From Alphaproteobacteria bacterium (lineage in GTDB: Bacteria; Pseudomonadota; Alphaproteobacteria; SHVW01): a DNA stretch of 64,000 nt. Below are positions 57,672 to 64,000 of the stretch, piece by piece. Location: contig VGDO01000002.1 in the NCBI GenBank assembly GCA_016869645.1, positions 18,160-82,159 of the forward strand, written 5' to 3'. A program made the position numbers and the translations under genes. Within the stretch, counting starts at the first letter, position 1. Each line of letters opens with the position of its first letter. The notes below the pieces were generated by a model, which made no database searches, was not told the DNA's origin, and saw only the letters and a program-made list of their open reading frames with translations.

Positions 57672-58115
57672 GTGGACGGCCTCGACCGCGCCATCATCAA
57701 CGCGCTTCAGGGCGGCTTTCCGATCAGCGAACGGCCTTTCGCCGATGCGGCATCGGAGCTCGGCATCGACCAAACCGAACTGATCGGACGATTGAGCCGC
57801 CTGGTCGACGACGGCGTGCTGTCGCGTTTCGGTCCCCTGTTCAATGCGGAACGCATGGGCGGCGCGGCGACGCTGGCGGCGATGTCGGTTCCGAAGGCTG
57901 ACTTCGATCGGGTCGCAGCGATCGTCAACGCGCGGCCCGAAGTCGCGCATAACTACGAGCGCAACCATCGGCTCAACATGTGGTTCGTGCTGACGACCGA
58001 TTGCGCCGAGGCCACAGCGCCGGTCGTGCAGGCGATCGAGGCCGAGACGGGGCTTTCCGTGCTCGTCATGCCCAAGATCGCGGAATACCGTCTCGACCTC
58101 AGGCTCGAAGCATGA
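57672..58115 (+). CDS. nirG: Siroheme decarboxylase subunit NirG
   Basis: Lrp-like protein of 147 aa, same length as pseudomonad NirG. Its C-terminal half (RPEVAHNYERNHRLNMWFVLTTD and MPKIAEYRLDLRLEA) is close to NirD, showing the D/G pair. The GTG at 57672 follows the nirL stop by one base, and its own stop overlaps nirH. Confidence 0.87.
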   Translation: MDGLDRAIINALQGGFPISERPFADAASELGIDQTELIGRLSRLVDDGVLSRFGPLFNAERMGGAATLAAMSVPKADFDRVAAIVNARPEVAHNYERNHRLNMWFVLTTDCAEATAPVVQAIEAETGLSVLVMPKIAEYRLDLRLEA

Positions 58116-58606
58116 CCGGTGCCGTACCCATCCTCGATGTGGCAGACCGGCGCCTGATTCGGGCGACGCAGGGCGGTCTGCCGCTGGTTCCAAGACCCTA
58201 CGACGCCGTCGCGCGCGCGGCCGCCGTGCCGGCGGCCGATGCGATCCGACGTCTGCGGCGGATGCTCGAGCTCGGCATCATCCGCCGCATCGGCGCCGTG
58301 CCCAATCACTATGCGCTCGGCTATCGCCACAACGGCATGTCGGTCTGGGATGTGCCGGACGACGAGGTCGATGCGCTGGGCGCCATGGTCGCCCGTTTCG
58401 ACTTCGTCAGCCACTGCTACCGGCGGCCGCGGCATCCACTGGCTTGGCCGTACAACCTGTTCGCCATGGTCCACGGCCGCGACCGCGCGGAGGTCGACGG
58501 CAAGGTGGCGGCGATCGCAGACCGGCTGGGCGCGAGTGTGCGTGGGCGCGACGTGCTCTACAGCGTGCGCATCCTGAAGAAGACCGGGCTGCGCCTGGGC
58601 GGATAG
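58112..58606 (+). CDS. nirH: Siroheme decarboxylase subunit NirH
   Basis: Lrp-like protein of 164 aa belonging with NirL: PNHYALGYRHNGMSVWDVPDD and CYRRPRHPLAWPYNLFAMVHG. With D, L and G it completes the four-part siroheme decarboxylase. ATG 58112 overlaps the nirG stop by 4 bp. Confidence 0.87.
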   Translation: MTGAVPILDVADRRLIRATQGGLPLVPRPYDAVARAAAVPAADAIRRLRRMLELGIIRRIGAVPNHYALGYRHNGMSVWDVPDDEVDALGAMVARFDFVSHCYRRPRHPLAWPYNLFAMVHGRDRAEVDGKVAAIADRLGASVRGRDVLYSVRILKKTGLRLGG

Positions 58607-58616
58607 GGAGGGACGG

Positions 58617-59789
58617 GTGTTCCGCATATCGCACTTCATGCGCGAGCTGATCAAGCCGACGCCGGTCGGCCGTCGGCACCGGCCGTCCGGGCCGGTGGTG
58701 ATCTGGAACCTGATTCGCCGTTGCAATCTCAACTGCAAGCACTGCTACTCGCTTTCGACCGACGTGGATTTCGCTGGAGAATTGACGACCGCAGAGGTGG
58801 CCGAGGTCATGGTCGATCTCAAACGCTTCGGCGTGCCGGTCCTCATCCTGTCGGGCGGCGAGCCGCTGCTTCGTCCAGACATCTTCGACATCTCCGCCCG
58901 TGCCAAGCAGATGGGGTTCTATGTCGGGCTGTCGACCAATGGGACGCCGATCACCGCCGGAAATGTCGCCCGCATCGCCGATGTCGGCTACGACTATGTC
59001 GGTATCAGCCTTGACGGCATCGGCGAGGTGCACGACCGGTTCCGGCGCCGTGACGGCGCTTTCGCTGCGTCCCTGGCTGCGCTCCACCTGTGCCGCGCGC
59101 GCGGCATCAAGGTCGGGGTGCGGTTCACCATCACACAGGAAAACGGCGCCGAGCTGCCGCGCCTCCTCGACCTGGTCGACGCCGAGGAAATCGACAAATT
59201 CTACCTGTCACACCTGAACTACGCCGGTCGGGGCGACCGCAATCGGGACGGCGATGCCGCATTCGCGCTGACGCGCTGGGCCATGGACCAGCTGTTCGAG
59301 CGCGCCTGGGACCACGCGCGCAACGGTACCAGCAAGGAGTTCGTCACCGGCAACAACGACGCCGACGGCGTCTATCTTCTGCACTGGGTGGCGCGGCGGA
59401 TGCCCGACCGGGTCGACCACATCCGTGCCAAGCTCTGCGAATGGGGCGGCAACAGCTCGGGCGTCAACATCGCCAACATCGACAATCTCGGCAACGTCCA
59501 TCCCGACACATTCTGGTGGCACTACAGCCTGGGCAACGTGCGTGATCGCCCGTTCTCGGCGATCTGGGCAGATATGTCCGATCCGATCATGCGCGGCCTC
59601 AACGTCGAGCGGCGGACGATCGGAGGGCGGTGTGCCACCTGCCGCCACTTCGATATTTGCAACGGCAATACGCGCGTGCGCGCACTCAAGCTAACCGGTG
59701 ACGCCTGGGCGGAGGATCCCGGCTGCTATCTGACCGACCATGAGATCGGCATTGCCGCGCCGCAGCTCCAGGAGCTGGTCGATGCCTAG
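58617..59789 (+). CDS. nirJ: Heme d1 biosynthesis radical SAM protein NirJ
   Basis: Radical SAM enzyme of 390 aa that removes propionate side chains from didecarboxysiroheme. The [4Fe-4S] motif CNLNCKHC is at Cys36, Cys40 and Cys43. The GGEP motif is in LILSGGEPLLRPDIF, and a C-terminal cysteine cluster (CEWGG...CATCRHFDICNGNTR) supports an auxiliary cluster. GTG 58617 is preceded by GGGAGGG. Its 3' end overlaps nirN by 8 bp. Confidence 0.93.
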   Translation: MFRISHFMRELIKPTPVGRRHRPSGPVVIWNLIRRCNLNCKHCYSLSTDVDFAGELTTAEVAEVMVDLKRFGVPVLILSGGEPLLRPDIFDISARAKQMGFYVGLSTNGTPITAGNVARIADVGYDYVGISLDGIGEVHDRFRRRDGAFAASLAALHLCRARGIKVGVRFTITQENGAELPRLLDLVDAEEIDKFYLSHLNYAGRGDRNRDGDAAFALTRWAMDQLFERAWDHARNGTSKEFVTGNNDADGVYLLHWVARRMPDRVDHIRAKLCEWGGNSSGVNIANIDNLGNVHPDTFWWHYSLGNVRDRPFSAIWADMSDPIMRGLNVERRTIGGRCATCRHFDICNGNTRVRALKLTGDAWAEDPGCYLTDHEIGIAAPQLQELVDA

Positions 59790-61362
59790 CCGCTCGATCG
59801 CCCTGTTGGCCGTCCTGCTGATCGTCGGCGCAGTTGGGCACGGGCGGGCGATCGCCGCGTCGGCCAGCGACGGCGCAGCGATCTACGCCCAGCACTGCGC
59901 CCAGTGCCATGGCGCCGACCGGCTCGGCGGCACCGGACCTGCGCTGCTGCCGGAAAGCCTGGAGCGACTGCGACCGGCCGCGGCGCGCGTCGTGATCCGG
60001 GACGGTCGCACGGCGACGCAAATGCCAGCGTTCGGCGACCTGCTGGATGGCGCAGCGATCGACGCCGTCGCCGATCTCATCCATGCGCCGACCAGGATTT
60101 CGCCCATCTGGGGGCGGTCCGAAATCGAGACGTCGCACATCGCAGAGCCGTCCGCAGGACAGGGGGTGGACCGGCCGGTCTTCGCGGCGGATCCGCTCAA
60201 CCTGTTCGTCGTCGTGGAGAGCGGAGACCATCACATCACCCTTCTCGATGGCGACCGCTTCGAGCCGATCCACCGGTTTCCGACGCGCTATGCCCTTCAT
60301 GGCGGGCCGAAGTTCTCTCCGGATGGTCGGTACGTCTATCTGGCGTCACGCGACGGCTGGATCGCCAAGTACGATCTGTATGCTCTCGCCCTCGTTGCCG
60401 AGATCCGGGCCGGCATCAACACGCGCAACCTGGCCCTGTCCGGCGATGGCCGCTTCGTCGCCGTCGCCAATTACCTGCCCCACACGCTCGTGCTGCTCGA
60501 TGCGCGCGATCTGGCCCTGATTGACGTGCTGAAGGTCGAAGACGCGCGACGAACCCGGACGTCGCGCGTCAGCGCCGTCTATCAGGCGCGGCCGCGCAAG
60601 AGCTTCATTCTTGCGCTGAAGGACATTGCCGAGATCTGGGAGATCTCGACCGACGAGACCGCGCGGCCGGTATATCCCGGACTGGTCCACAGCCACGAGC
60701 AGGGCGCCGTCGAAGCCGTTGGCGCACGCCGCGGGCTTTTCGCGCTGCGCCGCATCGCCATCGATCAGCCGCTCGACGACTTCCAGTTCGACGAGAGCTA
60801 TCGGCACCTGCTCGGATCATCGCGCGAAACTGGACGCACGGCGGTGGTCAACCTCAATGTCGGTCGCCAAATCGGCTGGGTGGAACTCGACGGGTTGCCG
60901 CATCTCGCGTCGGGGATCACCTGGACGCAGGGAGGCCGGCGGGTGATGGCGACGCCCCACCTCAGCCGCGGCGAAATCAGCGTGTTCGACACGTCGGATT
61001 GGCGGTTGGTCGGCAGCGTGAAGCTGCCGGGACCCGGCTTCTTCCTCAGGAGCCATGAGGCCACGCCCTATGCCTGGACCGATTCGATGCTCGGCAAGCA
61101 GCGCGACGGAATCCACATCATCGACAAGCGCAGCTTGACCCTGGTGCGCACCCTGACTCCGGCGCCAGGTCGGACAGCCGCCCATGTCGAATTCACGCGC
61201 GATGGGCGCCATGCCCTGGTCAGCGTGTGGGACATGGACGGCGCCCTCATCGTCTACGACGCGCAAACCTTCGCGGAGGTCAAGCGTCTGCCGATGGTCA
61301 GGCCCTCGGGAAAGTACAATGTCTTCAACAAGATTTCATTGTCCGAAGGCACCAGCCACTGA
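59782..61362 (+). CDS. nirN: Dihydro-heme d1 dehydrogenase NirN
   Basis: Periplasmic protein of 526 aa built like NirS: signal peptide (cut near AIAAS), a cytochrome c domain with CAQCH at residues 39-43, then a d1-type propeller with LHGGPKFSPDGRYVYLASRDGWIAKYD and later HVEFTRDGRHALVSVWD. It introduces the last double bond of heme d1 and hands the cofactor to NirS. ATG 59782 has AGGAG eight bases upstream. Confidence 0.92.
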   Translation: MPSRSIALLAVLLIVGAVGHGRAIAASASDGAAIYAQHCAQCHGADRLGGTGPALLPESLERLRPAAARVVIRDGRTATQMPAFGDLLDGAAIDAVADLIHAPTRISPIWGRSEIETSHIAEPSAGQGVDRPVFAADPLNLFVVVESGDHHITLLDGDRFEPIHRFPTRYALHGGPKFSPDGRYVYLASRDGWIAKYDLYALALVAEIRAGINTRNLALSGDGRFVAVANYLPHTLVLLDARDLALIDVLKVEDARRTRTSRVSAVYQARPRKSFILALKDIAEIWEISTDETARPVYPGLVHSHEQGAVEAVGARRGLFALRRIAIDQPLDDFQFDESYRHLLGSSRETGRTAVVNLNVGRQIGWVELDGLPHLASGITWTQGGRRVMATPHLSRGEISVFDTSDWRLVGSVKLPGPGFFLRSHEATPYAWTDSMLGKQRDGIHIIDKRSLTLVRTLTPAPGRTAAHVEFTRDGRHALVSVWDMDGALIVYDAQTFAEVKRLPMVRPSGKYNVFNKISLSEGTSH

Positions 61363-62071
61363 ACCGGCGGTGCTGCTCGTCGGGCATGGCTCACGCTGCA
61401 CGGCAGCCGACGCGGTGGCCACCCATGCGGCGCGCTTGGTCCAGTCCGGCCGCTACAGGCGTGCCGATGTCGCCTATCTGCGCGGCGATCCCTCCCCTAC
61501 CGATGTGCTGGCGAAAATGCCCGCCGGCGACATCGTGGTGGTTCCGATGCTGATGTCGAACGGAAGCCTGGCACGCAGGCTCGCGACCGACCTCAGGGCG
61601 GCGCCGCATCCGGGCCAACGGCTGCACCTTTGCCCTCCCATCGGCGCAAGTCCGGGCATGGCCGGGCTCGTTTCGCGAATGGCCGAGCGGGCGAGCGCCG
61701 CAGCCGGGTGGGCACCGGCCGCGTCTCGTCTCCTGCTGATCGGGCATGGCAACTCCCGTGATCCGGATTCGCGCCGGAGCATGGACTCGCTGGTCCGTTC
61801 GTTGCACGCGTGCGGACGGTTCGGCCGGGTCGATGGTGCGTACCTGGAGGCGGAGCCGAGGGCCGCCGATGCCCTGTGGCTCGCGTCGCCGCCCACGATC
61901 GTCGTCGGCTTTCTTGCCGACCGCGGCGTTCATGCCGAGCTCGATCTCCGCGGCGCGATCTCCGCGGCTGATCGGGTCGACCTCATCTATGCCGGACCGG
62001 TGGGCGCGGAGCCGCACCTCGCCGACCTGCTCATGCGCGAGATCGATGCCGCGCCCCGACTCGCCGCCTGA
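61319..62071 (+). CDS. CbiX/SirB-like chelatase, two-domain (predicted sirohydrochlorin ferrochelatase)
   Basis: About 250 aa, made of two similar halves, each starting with a chelatase-type His motif: LLVGHGSRCTAAD and LLIGHGNSRDPDS. This is the layout of class II chelatases duplicated as in CbiX-long/SirB. It lies last in the d1 operon. NirE stops at precorrin-2 and the decarboxylases start at siroheme, so an iron chelatase is needed between them; this protein could supply it. Cobalt insertion is the other possibility. ATG 61319 overlaps nirN by 44 bp; a GTG at 61370 is the alternative start. Confidence 0.75.
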   Translation: MSSTRFHCPKAPATEPAVLLVGHGSRCTAADAVATHAARLVQSGRYRRADVAYLRGDPSPTDVLAKMPAGDIVVVPMLMSNGSLARRLATDLRAAPHPGQRLHLCPPIGASPGMAGLVSRMAERASAAAGWAPAASRLLLIGHGNSRDPDSRRSMDSLVRSLHACGRFGRVDGAYLEAEPRAADALWLASPPTIVVGFLADRGVHAELDLRGAISAADRVDLIYAGPVGAEPHLADLLMREIDAAPRLAA

Positions 62072-62080
62072 GCAGCGGCA

Positions 62081-63094
62081 TCACACTGCGCGGCGGCGCG
62101 TCGCGGCGCGCCCGCGCCACATCGTTTCGGCCAACGCCTGGGCTTCCGACATCGTCGCGGCGCGTCCCGTCAGCTTGAGCGCGATTGCCGCCGTACCGGT
62201 GACCGCGGCGGCCGGAGCCGGGAGCGCGATCTCACCGCGCCACAAGGCGACCGCCGCATCCGGCCGCAGGTCCTCGTCGCGCCAAGCGTACGCGTCATCG
62301 GGCAAGAGCGCCGGCCATTCCTCGTCGCCCGACGCGCCATCGCGAAGCCACGAGACTTGGCACGGCTTCAGCGGATTGCGCTGCGCCTCGCCCGCGCCAC
62401 CCTTGAAGACGGCGGCGCGCGGCTGGCCGATCAGCAGGGCCGCCTCGCAATGAAGCGTCCGGTACGGCGGATGAAACACGCCTTGAAGCTGCGCCGGAGC
62501 GCGCAGCGGGTTGAGTGCCCGCGCGAACGAATTGGCGACGGTGCGCACGCCGAGCTTCGCCCTCAGGTCGAGCAGGCGCGCGACATCGGGCGCCATGTGC
62601 TCGAGGCCGACATACGCGATGTTGCCGCGCCCGATTGCGGCGGCCACCTGTGCGGTGCTCGTGCAGATCGGCACGCCGAGTGCGGCCAATACGGGGCGCG
62701 TCGGCGCGTGCCCTTCGGCCGCGCCCTCGACGCCATGCATCAGGATCCGCAGGCCGTTCCGGGCCAGGAGCAGCGCCGCCAACGCGAACCAGGGCTGCTG
62801 GCGATGGCGATCGGCATAGGAGGGCCAATCCAGGTCGACCCGGGCCGCGTCTTGGTCGATGGTCAGCCGGTCGCGGGCCGCCGCGACGAACCCGGCCAGC
62901 TCCGCTGCTGTTTCGCCGCGCTGGCGAAGGAGCAGAAGGAATCCACCGACCTGGAGCGGCTCGGCGGACCCGGCCAGAATGGCGGCCATGGCGGCACGCG
63001 CCTCGCCCATGTCCAAGCTGCGCGATAGACGAGGTCCGCGACCGATGGTGCGGAGGACAGAGGCGAAGGGATGTTCGACGGACATGCGAGCCAT
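62081..63094 (-). CDS. TrpD2/YbiB-like glycosyltransferase-family protein
   Basis: Protein of 337 aa related to anthranilate phosphoribosyltransferase by fold (YbiB/TrpD2 family). Landmarks are the N-terminal helical part with EPLQVGGFLLLLRQRGETAAELAGF, the LMHGVEG motif, and KLGVRTVANSFARALNPL. The phosphoribosyl diphosphate-binding residues of true TrpD are not all conserved, and YbiB is a nucleic-acid-binding relative. In several proteobacteria this gene lies near nitrate or nitrite genes, but its role is not known. It is convergent with the chelatase gene. Confidence 0.75.
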   Translation of the reverse strand: MARMSVEHPFASVLRTIGRGPRLSRSLDMGEARAAMAAILAGSAEPLQVGGFLLLLRQRGETAAELAGFVAAARDRLTIDQDAARVDLDWPSYADRHRQQPWFALAALLLARNGLRILMHGVEGAAEGHAPTRPVLAALGVPICTSTAQVAAAIGRGNIAYVGLEHMAPDVARLLDLRAKLGVRTVANSFARALNPLRAPAQLQGVFHPPYRTLHCEAALLIGQPRAAVFKGGAGEAQRNPLKPCQVSWLRDGASGDEEWPALLPDDAYAWRDEDLRPDAAVALWRGEIALPAPAAAVTGTAAIALKLTGRAATMSEAQALAETMWRGRAATRRRAV

Positions 63095-63242
63095 GCCATA
63101 GCCGGGACCGTCCGGCCGCGACTTATGCAGGATGCGGCGATCGGCCGCGGAGTTCGCCCTGCTTGGTGCGATCTGATCCTCGTGTCAATTCGACCAAGCG
63201 GGGTATGCTATTCTTGAATATATGACTGGCTCCTGCTGGATG

Positions 63243-63256
63243 TTGATCTTGGTCAA
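63243..63256 (+). promoter_or_regulatory. FNR/NNR-type box upstream of the cytochrome c gene
   Basis: TTGATCTTGGTCAA has the same form (TTGAT-N4-GTCAA) as the nirS box and lies 81 bases before the cytochrome c ATG, in a 242-bp divergent region. I see no convincing -10 at the class II distance, so the promoter details are unclear. The rest of the region (63095-63336) holds an AT-rich patch around 63200-63232 and no gene. Confidence 0.65.
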
Positions 63257-63336
63257 GCCGGTCGATCCTTGCCGGTGGGTCCGGGCCGAAACGAGGCGGC
63301 AGATGCGCTGCCGTCGCCAACGAAGGGAGTACGTCC

Positions 63337-63717
63337 ATGAGGTCTTCGTCTGTCTCTCGCGCCCTGATGGTGATGGCCGTCGCGGCCATCGGGCTCGGCG
63401 CCAGCCCGGCACGAGGCGATGGGCCGAGCGACAAATCGTTCAAGAAGCACTGCTCGGCATGCCATACGGTCGAGAAGGGTAAGAACAAGATCGGTCCGAG
63501 CCTGGCGGGCATCGTCGGGCGCAAGGCCGGTACGATCGAAGGCTTCAAGTATTCCGACGCCAACCTCAAGTCGGACGTTGTGTGGGACGAGGCGAAGCTC
63601 GACATCTATCTCGAGGACCCGAAGAAGTTCATGCCCGGCAACAAGATGGTCTTCCCGGGCGTCAAGAAGGCGGACGAGCGCAAGGAGATCATCGCCTACA
63701 TGAAGAGCTCCCAATAG
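63337..63717 (+). CDS. Class I cytochrome c (c2/c550 type)
   Basis: Periplasmic electron carrier of 126 aa. A signal peptide (cut near SPARGD) is followed by the heme motif CSACH at residues 39-43 and the axial Met of FMPGNKMVF (Met104). Class I cytochromes of this size donate electrons to cd1 nitrite reductase in many denitrifiers. The FNR-type box upstream, shared with nirS, supports such a role. ATG 63337 has AAGGGAG upstream. Confidence 0.9.
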   Translation: MRSSSVSRALMVMAVAAIGLGASPARGDGPSDKSFKKHCSACHTVEKGKNKIGPSLAGIVGRKAGTIEGFKYSDANLKSDVVWDEAKLDIYLEDPKKFMPGNKMVFPGVKKADERKEIIAYMKSSQ

Positions 63718-63800
63718 TACCGCGGACTGCGTCCGGACGACGGCCCGCGCCGCCGCTCGCGGCCGGATCTTGAGAGCCCTCGCGTCCAGGGTCGCCGCCC

Positions 63801-63956
63801 GTGGAGGCCCTGTATTTCACACTCGTAGCGATCTGCCTCTACGTGGCGGCCGACCGACTCCTCGACGCCTATGAGCGTCGCATCGGTCGTCGCCTCGAGC
63901 AGCGGCCGAGGCACGGGCGGCCGGCTATGGCGGCATTGCGGCGGTGTCGGCGGTGA
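63801..63956 (+). CDS. Small membrane protein of unknown function
   Basis: Possible 51-codon gene starting at GTG 63801 (VEALYFTLVAICLYVAADRLL), with one N-terminal hydrophobic helix and a basic arginine-rich tail (YERRIGRRLEQR). This resembles small single-helix proteins found near respiratory genes. No clear ribosome site; the tail becomes very Arg-rich, as non-coding GC-rich DNA would. Existence uncertain. Confidence 0.35.
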   Translation: MEALYFTLVAICLYVAADRLLDAYERRIGRRLEQRPRHGRPAMAALRRCRR

Positions 63957-64000
63957 CCGGTGTGGCGGCGAGTACGATCGGACGCGGATTGCGCGATCTG

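Noticed and set aside
63718..63800. Terminator after the cytochrome c gene
   Set aside because: The stretch is GC-rich with short complementary segments, but no stem of useful length and no T-tract.

Overview
This 64 kb window is GC-rich chromosome throughout, with tightly packed operons that often overlap by 4 bp. It most likely comes from an alphaproteobacterium. Three things suggest this: many ABC and TRAP importers with periplasmic binding proteins, a GcvA-type LysR regulator, and a nir cluster with nirI-nirX beside nirS as in Paracoccus. I cannot name the genus. I saw no tRNA, rRNA, IS element, integrase, phage gene or CRISPR array, and no gene-free stretch longer than 300 bases.

The left part (1-23.3 kb) is catabolic and transport DNA. 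It opens with the end of an Opp/Dpp-type ABC importer operon that continues into a formylglycine-type sulfatase and an inositol-monophosphatase-like enzyme. Two FbpABC/AfuABC-like importers follow (4.8-8.6 and 12.9-17.3 kb). They bracket a GntR regulator and a sugar-oxidation cluster: SDR dehydrogenase, SMP-30 lactonase, HAD phosphatase and Gfo/Idh/MocA dehydrogenase. A luciferase-like (LLM) oxidoreductase comes next. A TRAP importer is then divergent from a feruloyl-CoA synthase gene, with a GntR-like palindrome between them.

The middle (23.4-43.4 kb) holds two more dipeptide-type ABC systems. It also has a PhnZ-like HD-domain protein, an MlaC-like protein, a MATE exporter, a phosphotriesterase-family protein and the Kup potassium transporter. 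A divergent cassette here combines a complete ABC importer with a tautomerase, an LLM oxidoreductase, an ABM-like monooxygenase and a LysR regulator.

The right part (43.5-64 kb) has two redox cofactor loci that meet tail to tail. The first is a coenzyme F420 locus: an F420-dependent glucose-6-phosphate dehydrogenase homologue with its catalytic residues intact, cofE, cofD, cofC and the fused radical-SAM gene fbiC. The second is a cytochrome cd1 nitrite reductase / heme d1 locus: nirX and nirI on the minus strand; nirS, nirE, nirC, nirF, nirD, nirL, nirG, nirH, nirJ, nirN and a CbiX-like chelatase on the plus strand; and a cytochrome c nearby. Matching FNR/NNR-type boxes (TTGAT-N4-GTCAA) lie upstream of nirS and of this cytochrome c. 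The nirS frame is broken by one in-frame TAG at codon 272, with perfectly conserved NirS sequence on both sides.

The most notable observations are the complete F420 plus Fgd locus beside a denitrification locus, the amber codon in nirS, and the strong intercistronic hairpins after genes for abundant exported proteins.
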